From: Opitutia bacterium
GTDB lineage: Bacteria; Verrucomicrobiota; Kiritimatiellia; CAIQIC01; Lenti-01
Reading direction: 5' to 3'
NCBI GenBank assembly: GCA_009928955.1
Contig: SABN01000029.1
Location: forward strand, 1-32,059
DNA: 32,059 nucleotides
Positions 24,217 to 32,059 of this stretch are shown piece by piece. Within the stretch, counting starts at the first letter, position 1; each line of letters starts with the position of its first letter. A model generated the notes under the pieces. The model was not told the DNA's origin. It ran no database searches and saw nothing but the letters and a program-made list of their open reading frames with translations. Made by a program: the position numbers and the translations under genes.

Positions 24217-25223
24217 GCGCGCGCACCTCCGGCCCCGGCGGCCGAATCCAGCGCCCGGCTGCTTTTCATCAGCCCCAGTTCCTCCAACTGCCGCCAGCCG
24301 GCGAATTTCTTGGCGCCCGGATGCCACAGGGAGAAATCGCCTTCTTGCTCGAACCGGGCCGCATAGGCCTTGTATTCCGCCGAGGCATTCCAATACACCC
24401 CCCGCTTCGCCTCCCGAAGCGCCTTCGCCTTGAAATCCTGCAGATACTTGAAGTGCAGCACCGCCGCCTGTTCCTCCGCGATCTTCGCCCCCTCGATCGT
24501 GTGCAATCCCCGGCGGAGGAACAGCCCCGGAGCATACTTGAAGAACGGGTACTTCGAGCAACCGAACTCGGCATCGAACAGCCGACGGCGGGTGCCGCCC
24601 ATGTAGATGAATTCCGGGGCTTCTCCGCCAAACACGCGGTGGTATTTTCCCCGGACATATCCCTCCGCATCGAACCACGGGGCCGCCGCCCGCAGGTCGT
24701 CGCCCGCCCGGTAGGCCATCTGGCCGATGGGCTCCCGCGCATACATCTCAATGAACAGGCTGTGCAGCGCGGCGACTTTTTGCCCCTCCAGAAAGGCCGC
24801 CAAGCCGGGCAGATCCAACCGGTCCATCTGCGGATAGACGAACAGCTCGTCCGCGTCCAGCACCAGACACCACCGGCCGACCGCATATCGCCGCAACAAG
24901 GGCTCCTGCCAATACAACGGCCCCTTGTACGTCTGCTTCGACGAGAACACATGGATGCGCGGATCCGCGCGCACGGCCGCCCGCGTGCCATCCATCGAAT
25001 CGTTGTCGAGCAGCAGCACGCGCGAGACGCCCAGATCGAAATGATATTTCAGCATATAGGGCAGGCGCAGCGCCTCGTTGCGGCACACCACGAGCAGCCA
25101 CACCTCGCCGGGCCGCCACTCCGGAACGGGCCGGTCGCCCACCCGCCTCATCCCGAGCCACGCGGTCTTGCGCCGCACCCAGCGGTTGGCCCGGATCTGC
25201 AGCCGTTCCCGCGCCGAACTCAT
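24213..25223 (-). CDS. Glycosyltransferase, GT2-like (Glyco_tranf_2_4 / GT92 type)
   Basis: This 336-residue soluble enzyme has EVWLLVVCRNEALRLPYMLK at its start, the block LDNDSMDGT (72-80), and the metal-binding motif LVLDADELFVYP (Asp123-Glu126). The arrangement RNE...H-x-DLGV...DNDS is that of the Glyco_tranf_2_4 group, found in polysaccharide clusters. The C-terminal half contains the characteristic HFKYLQDFKAKA segment. Donor and acceptor are unknown. The stop overlaps the start of the polymerase gene. No obvious Shine-Dalgarno precedes the ATG at 25223, but the 97-bp gap to the methyltransferase stop shows no terminator, so it is probably in the same transcript. Confidence 0.82.
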   Translation of the reverse strand: MSSARERLQIRANRWVRRKTAWLGMRRVGDRPVPEWRPGEVWLLVVCRNEALRLPYMLKYHFDLGVSRVLLLDNDSMDGTRAAVRADPRIHVFSSKQTYKGPLYWQEPLLRRYAVGRWCLVLDADELFVYPQMDRLDLPGLAAFLEGQKVAALHSLFIEMYAREPIGQMAYRAGDDLRAAAPWFDAEGYVRGKYHRVFGGEAPEFIYMGGTRRRLFDAEFGCSKYPFFKYAPGLFLRRGLHTIEGAKIAEEQAAVLHFKYLQDFKAKALREAKRGVYWNASAEYKAYAARFEQEGDFSLWHPGAKKFAGWRQLEELGLMKSSRALDSAAGAGGARA

Positions 25224-25320
25224 GGGGTTCCCGGTCCGCTCCGCCGCCGGAGCCGCCGGATCGCCCGGAATGGACCCGGAGATGGAGCTTCCCTTCGCCT
25301 GGGCGATTTCGCGGCCATTT

Positions 25321-25902
25321 TCATTTCTGCGCCAGCGCCCACACCGAAAGCGGGTAATCCGGCTCGTTCTTCAGGCTGTGGATGCGGGAGCAATAGTTCC
25401 GCCCCTTGAGCGAGGCCTTGACGCACGCGCGGTTGCCCCAGGATCCGATGCGCATCCGGTCGCGGGAAAAGCCCGCTTCTTCCAGAAAATACGCCAGGCC
25501 CTGAGGCGTCCAACGGGTGCAATCGGTCGGGCTGGCATGCACCCGGAACAGAAACGGCGTGGTCAGGAGAAAATACCCGCCGGCACGAAGCATCTGATGG
25601 ACATGCCGGGCGCCCCGGAACGGATAGAGCAAGTGTTCGAACACCTGTTCGGCGAACACGAGGTCAAAGAGCTCCGGCAGCGGCCGCTCGCACACGTCGT
25701 AGTCCGGATACCACGCGGATCGGTAGGACTTGTAGGGCGCCTTCCGCTTCCAATATTCGCCCGAGATCTCGAGCGCATCCATGCCGGCCGTGTCCAGCGC
25801 GCGCACCCATTGCAGCGTTTCCTCGTTCATCACCACGCGGGTCCACGAAAGATCGGTGTGCCCCACCCAGGGGCCGATGATCTTCTTGAGCATTTCCTTC
25901 AT
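25321..25902 (-). CDS. SAM-dependent methyltransferase (Methyltransf_11 type)
   Basis: This 193-residue protein resembles class I methyltransferases found in polysaccharide loci. DALEISGEYW (42-51) takes the place of the E/DxGxGxG motif I and has only one glycine. LFDLVFAEQVFEHLLYP gives the post-II strand, and MLRAGGYFLLTTPF the typical later strand. The weak motif I leaves SAM binding open; it may be divergent or a related non-methylating fold. GGAAGG lies 6 nt before the ATG at 25902; an ATG at 25908 abuts that sequence and is less likely. It begins 13 bp after the GT4 gene. Confidence 0.75.
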   Translation of the reverse strand: MKEMLKKIIGPWVGHTDLSWTRVVMNEETLQWVRALDTAGMDALEISGEYWKRKAPYKSYRSAWYPDYDVCERPLPELFDLVFAEQVFEHLLYPFRGARHVHQMLRAGGYFLLTTPFLFRVHASPTDCTRWTPQGLAYFLEEAGFSRDRMRIGSWGNRACVKASLKGRNYCSRIHSLKNEPDYPLSVWALAQK

Positions 25903-25915
25903 GTCCATCCTTCCG

Positions 25916-27076
25916 CTAAAGAGATTGCCGCGCGGCGGCCTCGACCAGCTCCCCATGCAGCCGGCGCAGTTTTTCCGCGCTGGCCGACCACGTGTGCCGT
26001 TCCAACACCTGCTGGCGGCCCGTGGCGCCCATGCGCTGGCGGAGGGCGGGATTGTCGGCCAACCGCCTCAGGCCGGCCGCAAACGCCTCCGCGTCGCCCG
26101 CCGGCACCACCATGCCCGCGCCATCCTCCACCAGCCGGGGCACCCAGCCGCAATCCGTCGTCAGCACCGGCAGGGCCGAGGACATCGCCTCGATCGCGGC
26201 AAAGCAGAACGACTCGTAGTCGCTGGAAATCACCTTCAGATCGGCGGCGGCATACACGCCCGGCAACTCCCGGTAGGGCACCTCCCCCAGGAACAGGATC
26301 TTGTCCGCGACCCCCAGCTCGACGGCTTGCTGCGCGGTCCGCTCCTGCAGCGGACCGCTGCCCGCCAGCGCCAGGCGCGAGGCGGGATGGCCCTTCGCAA
26401 AGCGCGCAAACGCGTCCAGCAACATCTGATGGTTCTTGAACGCCTGGAAGCGGGCCACGTACAGCGCCACGAACTCATTCCCGCCGATGCCGTTCTTCCG
26501 GCGGAAATCCGAGGCCTGGGGGCGGAACAGCCCGGGATCCACCGCGTTGGGAATGTCCACCACTTCGGCATGGCCCCGGTCCCGCAGCTTCTGGATGCTG
26601 GTCCCGCTGGCGATGAGGGCGTCGGCGACCTTCACCCCGCCGCGGGGATCGTAGTAGTTGGGCGCCGTCAGGCGCATCACCACCGGCGTCTGGACGCCGC
26701 GCTTCTTCAGCCAATACACGAGGTTGGGCAGCTCGCAGACTTGGAGGATGTCGAATTCGCCCGCATGCCGCGCCACCCAGCGGGCGGCCCGCCATTCGAA
26801 CCAATCGAACTCCAGTTTCCGGAGGCGCCACCCCCCTTTGACCCGGTCCCATGGGAACTTCTTCAGCCAAGGCGTGTGGAGGACCTGCGCCCCGTCCAAC
26901 GGCATGGGCGGCGGCCCGAAAAGCGGCGCCCCGCTCAGGAAGGAAACCTGCGCGCCGGCTTGGGCGAGATGCCGGGAGATCTCCAGGTCGAAGGTCTCCC
27001 CCCCGCCCCGCTCCAGGCAGGCCATGCGGTTGACGAACAACACCCGCAGCGGCTTGGCTTTTCCATTTCCGTCCAT
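25916..27076 (-). CDS. Glycosyltransferase family 4
   Basis: This 386-residue GT-B enzyme starts LRVLFVNRMACLERGGGETFDL with the glycine-rich donor loop. The middle has IPNAVDPGLFRP and YVARFQAFKNHQMLLDAF, and the C-terminal E-x7-E motif is in DYESFCFAAIEAMSS. It probably adds one sugar to the repeat unit on a lipid carrier at the cytoplasmic face. AGGAT lies about 6 nt before the ATG at 27076. It follows the second SGNH gene by 95 bp. Confidence 0.88.
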   Translation of the reverse strand: MDGNGKAKPLRVLFVNRMACLERGGGETFDLEISRHLAQAGAQVSFLSGAPLFGPPPMPLDGAQVLHTPWLKKFPWDRVKGGWRLRKLEFDWFEWRAARWVARHAGEFDILQVCELPNLVYWLKKRGVQTPVVMRLTAPNYYDPRGGVKVADALIASGTSIQKLRDRGHAEVVDIPNAVDPGLFRPQASDFRRKNGIGGNEFVALYVARFQAFKNHQMLLDAFARFAKGHPASRLALAGSGPLQERTAQQAVELGVADKILFLGEVPYRELPGVYAAADLKVISSDYESFCFAAIEAMSSALPVLTTDCGWVPRLVEDGAGMVVPAGDAEAFAAGLRRLADNPALRQRMGATGRQQVLERHTWSASAEKLRRLHGELVEAAARQSL

Positions 27077-27123
27077 CGGGGCATCCTACCATGAAGAGAA
27101 GGAGAGCAAATAACCATTTTTCC

Positions 27124-27138
27124 ATGCGGGAGCCGCAT
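27124..27138. other. Small inverted repeat in SGNH2-GT4 gap
   Basis: ATGCGG (27124-27129) and CCGCAT (27133-27138) form a perfect 6-bp stem with a 3-nt loop in the 95-bp gap between the SGNH2 and GT4 genes. The only homopolymer next to it is a T run on the plus strand before the stem (27118-27122). In the direction of transcription this is an A run after the stem, so it is not an intrinsic terminator. Confidence 0.35.
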
Positions 27139-27171
27139 CGCCCCCCGCCCTCGCCAGCGCGGAACCCTTGC

Positions 27172-28032
27172 CTATTCGGATTTTTCCGGCTCCCCGGCCG
27201 GCTTCTCCCAATCGAGACCGACCCGGCGCCGCGCCTCGTCCAAAAACTCGCTCTTCGGATGCAACTCGTCGGCGAAACGGGAGGTCGGCAGATAGATGAA
27301 GTCGAAATAGCCGGCGAAACAGTCCGAAAGTCCGTTCTCCTCAACCTGCTTTTTCGTGAAGGAATAATCGAGATCGGCCAGATGCGCCGACAAGGGCGGA
27401 GCCACCACCCGGAGCGTGATTCCGCGCTCCCGGCACGCCTGCCTCAGCAAGCCGAAATACTCCAGGCTGAGGGGGGAAAGATAGTTGTCGGTCCAGAACG
27501 GCTTGGGATTGACCGTCTGGTAGTTGATCGTGCACAGCTCCGGGAAATCCCGCAGCAGGACGGGGACGAACCACCAGACGCAGTTCTTGATCTGCCCCTC
27601 CGCATAGGCGGTGATGTACGGCTGGTAGGCCTTGCGGTAGAACATGCCCACCACATAGTTCGCGGTGAATTCCCGGTCCAGATTGTCCATCAGGGAATAC
27701 GGATGCAGCAAAACAACGATCTCCTCGGTCGGATTTCTCTTCAGGTATTCCATCAAGAGGATGTAGTGCCCCATCAGGGTGGTTGCGGCGTTGGTGGTCA
27801 GATGGAAATACCGGCTCCGTTTCTGGTTGCGATCGTTGAAAAGCTGGCGGGCCACGCTGTCGCCCACGATGACGCGGCCATAGGGCTGGTGCCGCGAGGC
27901 CTTTTCCACCGCCTCGCGCATGAGATTGGTGAGCGGCCGGCGCAAGTGGGTGTAGATGTAGCGATGCACGCCCGCGTAGAGCGGGATCCCGATCAACGCA
28001 AACAACGCCATCTGGAGGATCAGTTTTTTCAT
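27172..28032 (-). CDS. SGNH-fold membrane-anchored protein, partner of MBOAT acyltransferase 2
   Basis: This 286-residue protein has an N-terminal membrane anchor (MKKLILQMALFALIGIPLY) and a periplasmic SGNH-like domain. GRVIVGDSVARQLFND places the nucleophile at Ser59, and RFADELHPKSEF supplies the Asp255/His258 pair, so a complete dyad/triad is plausible. Its ATG is 2 bp beyond the MBOAT2 stop. It shares little obvious sequence with the other SGNH partner (20234-21532) and is shorter, so the two pairs probably act on different positions or sugars. Confidence 0.8.
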   Translation of the reverse strand: MKKLILQMALFALIGIPLYAGVHRYIYTHLRRPLTNLMREAVEKASRHQPYGRVIVGDSVARQLFNDRNQKRSRYFHLTTNAATTLMGHYILLMEYLKRNPTEEIVVLLHPYSLMDNLDREFTANYVVGMFYRKAYQPYITAYAEGQIKNCVWWFVPVLLRDFPELCTINYQTVNPKPFWTDNYLSPLSLEYFGLLRQACRERGITLRVVAPPLSAHLADLDYSFTKKQVEENGLSDCFAGYFDFIYLPTSRFADELHPKSEFLDEARRRVGLDWEKPAGEPEKSE

Positions 28033-28034
28033 CG

Positions 28035-29477
28035 CTAGAACTGGAAGTAAATGAATTGACTGTTTTCGATCACGCCCAGCAGCAGGATGGAAAGGATTCC
28101 GGCGTAGTAGACGGACCAGCGCAGCGGCACCGGCCATCGCCGGAACCGCGCGCCGAGGTCCATCCGTTGCTGCAGCACCTCGATGGCCAGCAGGACGAAG
28201 ATCAACGCCAAGGACAGCCGGACCTCCGGCAGCATCTCCCGCAGAGGCAGGATCCACTCGCGCAGCGGATGCCCGATCCCCAGCAGGATCTTCCGGCTGA
28301 TCTGAAGCGCGTCCGTCAGCGTGGCGGCCCGGAAAAAGATCCACGCATAGCCAACCAGTGAAAACGTCAGCATCACGTTCGCCGGCCCGGCCCATGCCCG
28401 CGGCGGGCGTCCGGCGTCCGGCGCGGGCCGGCGGCGGGCGAGCCGCCGCTCAACCAACATGTAGGCGGCATGGAGCGCGCCCCAAACGACGAACGTCCAA
28501 TTCGCCCCGTGCCAAAGACCGCTCAGCAGGAAAACGATGGCGAGATTGATGCCGTTCCGAAGCTCCCCGCCCCGGCTTCCGCCCAGCGGCACGTAGACAT
28601 AGTCCCGGAACCATGTGCTCAAGGAAATGTGCCAGCGCCGCCAGAACTCGGCCACGCTCTTGGAAAGATAGGGTTGCCGGAAGTTCTGCATGAGATCGAA
28701 CCCCAAGATGCGCGCGGACCCGATGGCGATGTCCGAATACGCGGAGAAATCGCAGTAGATCTGGAACGCGAAACAGAGGGTCCCGATGGCCAGATCAAAG
28801 GAAGAGGCGTCCTGGGGATGCCGATAGGCCGCGTTCACGACCTGCGCCAGCCGGTCGGCGACGACCACTTTCTTCACGTAGCCCCACAGCATGAGCCGCA
28901 ACCCCTCCACCGTGCGTCCGTGGTCGAAATGGACTTCCCGGTGGAACTGGGGAAGCAGCTGCGTCGAACGCTCGATCGGCCCGGCCACCAGCTGGGGAAA
29001 GAAGGCCACATACAAGGCAAACGTCCCCGCGTTCCGCTCGGCCCGCCGCCGGCCCATATAGACATCCAGCGTGTAGGCCAGCGTCTGGAAGGTGTAGAAG
29101 GAAATGCCCACGGGCAGCAACACGTTCAAGGCCGGAATATTGCTGCAGATGTTGAAGTGCTGGAACGCCATCCGCGCGGACTCGGCGAAGAAATTGTAAT
29201 ACTTGAACGTGAACAGCAGCCCGAGGTTGGTCGCCAGGCTGGCGGCCAGCCAGATCCGCCGGCCGGCCGCGGTTTTCGAACCGTCGATCCGGATCCCCGC
29301 GACATAGTCCACCAGCGTCGAGAACAGAATGAGGAAGATGTACTCCATCCGCCAGCACATGTAGAAATAGTAGCTGCCCAGCAGAAGCAGCACCCAGCGC
29401 CAGCGATGGGGCAAGGCGAAATAGACGAAAAAAACGACGGTGAAGAATACGAGGAACTGCAATGAATTGAAAAGCAT
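28035..29477 (-). CDS. AlgI-type MBOAT O-acyltransferase 2
   Basis: This 480-residue MBOAT protein is related to the one at 21539-22939. MLFNSLQFLVFFTVVFFVYF begins it; FPQLVAGPIERSTQLLPQF, FWRRWHISLSTWFRDYVY (His283) and GLWHGANWTF (His323) follow. Both conserved histidines are present. It is the first gene of the minus-strand polysaccharide cluster and lies directly before its SGNH partner. Shine-Dalgarno is weak (AGGTCGG). The presence of two independent MBOAT-SGNH pairs in one cluster points to two O-acylation steps. Confidence 0.93.
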   Translation of the reverse strand: MLFNSLQFLVFFTVVFFVYFALPHRWRWVLLLLGSYYFYMCWRMEYIFLILFSTLVDYVAGIRIDGSKTAAGRRIWLAASLATNLGLLFTFKYYNFFAESARMAFQHFNICSNIPALNVLLPVGISFYTFQTLAYTLDVYMGRRRAERNAGTFALYVAFFPQLVAGPIERSTQLLPQFHREVHFDHGRTVEGLRLMLWGYVKKVVVADRLAQVVNAAYRHPQDASSFDLAIGTLCFAFQIYCDFSAYSDIAIGSARILGFDLMQNFRQPYLSKSVAEFWRRWHISLSTWFRDYVYVPLGGSRGGELRNGINLAIVFLLSGLWHGANWTFVVWGALHAAYMLVERRLARRRPAPDAGRPPRAWAGPANVMLTFSLVGYAWIFFRAATLTDALQISRKILLGIGHPLREWILPLREMLPEVRLSLALIFVLLAIEVLQQRMDLGARFRRWPVPLRWSVYYAGILSILLLGVIENSQFIYFQF

Positions 29478-29649
29478 GGGATCCGACCTGCCTTACACGG
29501 GCGAGCATTCCGCCGCGAAGATTCTCGCCCCCCCCCGGCCCCTCGCCCCGGGTTCCGGTCCTGCTCCGGCGGATGGCGCGGATCCGCAGGGGGACCCTTC
29601 CATTCCGCTTTTTGATTCTCTGGCCATCGGCTGTCATTCCTGCATCGAC

Positions 29650-29668
29650 GGGTCCCCCCGCGGGACCC
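29650..29668. other. Strong inverted repeat in divergent region
   Basis: GGGTCCC (29650-29656) and GGGACCC (29662-29668) pair perfectly around CCCGC. There is no adjacent T run on either strand, so it is not an obvious terminator. It could be an operator or a leader hairpin for MBOAT2. Confidence 0.4.
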
Positions 29669-29924
29669 CGGCTTCCGCAACGCGTTTTCTCATTCTTCGG
29701 AGGGAAAAATGCCCCAGCGAAATGGAAAAGACAAGCCTGATGATCCAAGGCGGACGGGGGTGCCCAGTTCATCGCCGAAAACCTGCCGAGTCCATCCATC
29801 CGCGGAGAAACGACTTTGCCGCCGAACCGCCCGGACGTCCTGGTTCCGCCGCACTGGAAAATCGAACGGAACGAAACGCGAAAAAACGCTCCACCCGAAA
29901 TCGCCCGCCCGCTGGTTTTGTCCT

Positions 29925-29953
29925 TTGTGCTTTGTCGCGCTTCAGGCTATATT
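29925..29953 (+). promoter_or_regulatory. Sigma70-type promoter of the OB-fold/TctA-like unit
   Basis: TTGTGC (29925-29930) and TATATT (29948-29953) are separated by exactly 17 bp. The start would be near 29960, about 50 nt before the chosen ATG, with GAGGAG (29997-30002) as the ribosome binding site. Confidence 0.55.
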
Positions 29954-30010
29954 CGCCGATGCCGCAATTCATACCACCCCCCCACGGCAGGGTTCTGAGG
30001 AGAGATGAGC

Positions 30011-31546
30011 ATGACCGAGAACAAACAGGCGTTGCCCGGACACGAAACCCAGTCGGATGAAATGAATTGCCCGGCGTGCGGACGATTCGTCGGCGCCGTC
30101 ACCAAGTGCCCCTATTGCGGATCGAAGGTCGAGAAACGGATGAGCCTGGTGGCCACGCGCTGGGCGGCCGTGCTGCTTTCCACCATCGGCCTCTTCCTCC
30201 TCTTCCTGATGGCCAAGCACCGCGAAATCCCCGTCGTCCTGCTGGGCGACATCCAGCCCACGATGAACTTCGGCCAAATCCGCGTCGTGGGCCAGGTCGA
30301 CAGCGACGCGCGCACCTTCAAAAACGGCGGCATGGGCTTCAATGTCTCCGACGGCACCGGCACCATCATGGTTTTCGTCAGCCAGAAGCAGGCCAAGAAT
30401 CTGCTCGCCAACAACCTCGTCCCCAAGGCGGGCGATGGCATCGATTTCGCCGGCGGATTGAACATTTCCGACGAGGAGTCCTCGATGCGGCTGCTCAGCG
30501 TGAAGGATTTGCATCTGACCCGCACCACCGCCGCCACCGTCCGGCTGGCCGACATCAATGATACCTTGGTCGGCTCGTCGGTCACCTTCGTCGGCAAGGT
30601 GGTGGACGTGGTTCCTCCCCCGGCGGACTCCAAGCGCCCCTATGAGCTCAAGGTCGCGGATGCTTCCGGCGAGCAAACGATCAACTTCTGGCAAATGGAA
30701 TACGACCAGATTCCGGGCAAGGACGCGCTGAAAGGCGCCGATGTCCGCGTCCGCGTCTCCATCGCTTCCTACAAAGACAAACTCCAGCTCAAGCTCGCCT
30801 CGGGCTTGGACCTGGAAATCCTGGATGGCCCTCCCGCCGCCGCCGAACCGATCCAAAGCCCCGCCCAGAAGGCTGCGGCGGCCTATCAAAAGGAAAAGGC
30901 GCCTGAACCGCGCGACTTCTCCCGGGGCCGCTTGTCGCAGGCCGAACTCCTCTCCATCGGCGCGATCACGGCCGCCCAGGATGGCAAGGTCGTCCGCCTG
31001 CGCGGCCGCGTGGCCTCCGTCCGCGCGCCCGACGCCGGCAGCAAGCAGCCCTTCTCCCTCATCCTCAAGGACGGCGCGGCCTCGATCCGCGCCACCTATT
31101 GGTCCAGCGTGGACGACGTCCTCGCCATCAAGCCCGTTGCCGGCGCCGAATTCGAAATCGAAGGCGTCATCGAGGTCTACCAGGACAAACCCCAGCTCAA
31201 GGTCGAGAGCGGCTACAAGGTCATCCAGATCGAAGCGGCTTCCCCGGCGGCGACTTCCGCCCCCGTCGCCATTTCCTCCCTCACGGCCGCTGACAAGGGA
31301 CAGACCCGCTCGGTTCAGGGCACCCTCGGCGCGCCGCGCGCCTTGGGCAAAGGCACCGCCTTCGCCTTGACCGACGCGAGCGGAACCCTCGATCTCATCC
31401 TCTGGGACTCCATCATTCCCGCCGGAGTCCGCGACGCTCTCGCCGAAGGCCGGCAGGTCGAAGTCACCGGCGAGGTCGGAGAATACGAGGGCAAGCTCCA
31501 GCTCAAGGCGAATCCCGGCGCTTCCATCCGGATCCTCAGCCCCTAA
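30011..31546 (+). CDS. Zinc-ribbon, membrane-anchored protein with four tandem OB-like domains
   Basis: This 511-residue protein opens with a zinc ribbon (NCPACGRFVG and KCPYCGSK: Cys20, 23, 33, 36), then a basic stretch and one transmembrane helix (about 48-67). About four OB-fold-like domains follow (roughly 75-165, 175-265, 305-400, 410-511). Each of the last three ends with a related motif: DKLQLKLASG, DKPQLKVESG and GKLQLKANPG, so they look like internal duplications. The positive residues before the helix put the ribbon in the cytoplasm and the OB domains outside. OB folds bind nucleic acids, sugars or proteins; no specific ligand can be assigned. I prefer the ATG at 30011 (GAGGAG 8 nt upstream) over the ATG at 30005. 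The next gene begins 18 bp later. Confidence 0.82.
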   Translation: MTENKQALPGHETQSDEMNCPACGRFVGAVTKCPYCGSKVEKRMSLVATRWAAVLLSTIGLFLLFLMAKHREIPVVLLGDIQPTMNFGQIRVVGQVDSDARTFKNGGMGFNVSDGTGTIMVFVSQKQAKNLLANNLVPKAGDGIDFAGGLNISDEESSMRLLSVKDLHLTRTTAATVRLADINDTLVGSSVTFVGKVVDVVPPPADSKRPYELKVADASGEQTINFWQMEYDQIPGKDALKGADVRVRVSIASYKDKLQLKLASGLDLEILDGPPAAAEPIQSPAQKAAAAYQKEKAPEPRDFSRGRLSQAELLSIGAITAAQDGKVVRLRGRVASVRAPDAGSKQPFSLILKDGAASIRATYWSSVDDVLAIKPVAGAEFEIEGVIEVYQDKPQLKVESGYKVIQIEAASPAATSAPVAISSLTAADKGQTRSVQGTLGAPRALGKGTAFALTDASGTLDLILWDSIIPAGVRDALAEGRQVEVTGEVGEYEGKLQLKANPGASIRILSP

Positions 31547-31564
31547 CCCGCAGGGAGAAGCGAC

Positions 31565-32059
31565 ATGTCTGCATTTTGGATTGTTTTGCTGTCGGTGGCC
31601 GCCGGAACGATGGTTTCGAGCGTGCTCGCCTGCCTGCCGGGCCTGCACATCTACAACGTGATGGGCGCCATGGTGCTGGGCATCCTGGCCCAAGCCGCCG
31701 CCGGAAACCCCATTCCCTCCGACGTCTTCCTGCCGGCGATGACCGGCATGGTGGTCGGCTGGTCCATGCTCAACACCATCCCCGCCGTGCTGCTGGGCAC
31801 GCCGGACGAGTCGGCCATGTTCACCGTGCTCCCCGGCCAGAAATACCTGATGGCCGGGCGCGGCTTCGAAGGCACGATGATCACCGCCGTCGGCGGCCTC
31901 GCCGGCGCCTTCTTCCTCGTGTGCGTCATGGCGCCCCTCGCCCCCCGCTATCTGCCGGTGTCGCAGCAGGTGCTCAAGGGCCACATGCACTGGGTGCTGT
32001 GGGTCATCATCACCTTCATGCTGATGTCCGAATGGCCCAAGGGCGGCAACCGCGGCCCC
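31565..32059 (+). CDS. TctA/DUF112-type membrane permease, partial (cut by window end)
   Basis: The first 165 residues of an open frame that runs off the window are visible. Hydrophobic segments alternate with family-style loops: ACLPGLHIYNVMG, TIPAVLLGTPDESAMFTVLPGQKYLMAGRGFEG and ITAVGGLAG. These resemble the TctA (PF01970) family, and especially its archaeal-type members with PGxH and GxPDE/VLPG blocks. Classical TctA is the large permease of tripartite tricarboxylate transporters, but stand-alone members have no known substrate. GGAGAAG precedes the ATG at 31565, 18 bp after the OB-fold gene, so the two are probably co-transcribed. The end and full length are unknown. Confidence 0.72.
   Translation, partial: MSAFWIVLLSVAAGTMVSSVLACLPGLHIYNVMGAMVLGILAQAAAGNPIPSDVFLPAMTGMVVGWSMLNTIPAVLLGTPDESAMFTVLPGQKYLMAGRGFEGTMITAVGGLAGAFFLVCVMAPLAPRYLPVSQQVLKGHMHWVLWVIITFMLMSEWPKGGNRGP

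Larger units (their letters stand above)
29478..30010. other. Divergent intergenic region
   Basis: This ~530-bp stretch separates MBOAT2 (-) from the OB-fold gene (+). It holds a C9 tract (29528-29536), a 10-bp palindrome GCGGATCCGC (29578-29587), a strong hairpin (29650-29668) and one good plus-strand promoter (29925-29953). A 99-codon plus-strand frame (29709-30008) has a fine Shine-Dalgarno but non-coding-like codon use. No clear promoter for MBOAT2 was found. Confidence 0.6.

Noticed and set aside
27124-27138. Intrinsic terminator after the SGNH2 gene
   Set aside because: The stem is followed by an A run, not a T run, in the direction of transcription.
29709-30008. A 99-codon plus-strand frame with a good Shine-Dalgarno (GGAGGG) and an ATGA overlap with the ATG at 30005
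   Set aside because: Third-position GC is much lower than in real genes here, the sequence matches no family, and the best promoter of the next gene (29925-29953) lies inside it. Conservation would be needed to revive it.

Overview
The window is GC-rich bacterial chromosome (roughly two thirds G+C by eye) with about 25 genes, most on the minus strand. It contains no rRNA, tRNA, CRISPR array, transposase or phage gene that I can recognise. A PEP-CTERM sorted protein, two TMTC-type TPR membrane proteins, a dense exopolysaccharide gene set, and a patch of word-like intergenic repeats together suggest a Gram-negative member of the PVC group (Verrucomicrobiota/Kiritimatiellota). That placement is an inference from gene style and remembered repeat phrases, not from a marker-gene phylogeny.

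Layout. Positions 34-666 (-) encode a PEP-CTERM protein. Positions 856-4798 (-) hold two tandem paralogous TMTC-like proteins (GT-C-type membrane domain plus TPRs). Positions 5328-8800 (+) form a plus-strand island: an NDP-sugar epimerase/dehydratase, a coupled polyprenyl-phosphate-type GT2 and a B12-binding radical SAM protein with a C12 tract near its 3' end. Positions 8841-13980 (-) are a tightly overlapping five-gene unit: polysaccharide deacetylase, FkbH-like HAD protein, acyl carrier protein, a MaoC-SDR fusion and a GNAT-like acyltransferase. Positions 14199-20053 (-) hold GT4 glycosyltransferase, GlpG-like rhomboid protease, rpe, lepA and lepB (in transcription order). Positions 20054-20290 are a repeat mosaic that also forms the 3' end of the adjacent gene. 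Positions 20234-29477 (-) are an exopolysaccharide cluster: MBOAT, SGNH partner, GT4, methyltransferase, GT2-like transferase, O-antigen ligase/polymerase, second MBOAT and second SGNH partner. Positions 30011-32059 (+) encode a zinc-ribbon/TM/four-OB-fold protein and the start of a TctA/DUF112-type membrane protein that runs off the window.

How the parts may work together. The glycosyltransferases, polymerase/ligase, methyltransferase and two MBOAT-SGNH pairs would build and O-acylate a surface or secreted polysaccharide. The deacetylase-FkbH-ACP-MaoC/SDR-GNAT unit looks like a route to remove N-acetyl groups and replace them with a non-acetyl acyl group made on the carrier protein. This proposed deacetylate-then-reacylate module is my main candidate for something undescribed. 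No exosortase lies in the window, so the sorting enzyme for the PEP-CTERM protein must be elsewhere.
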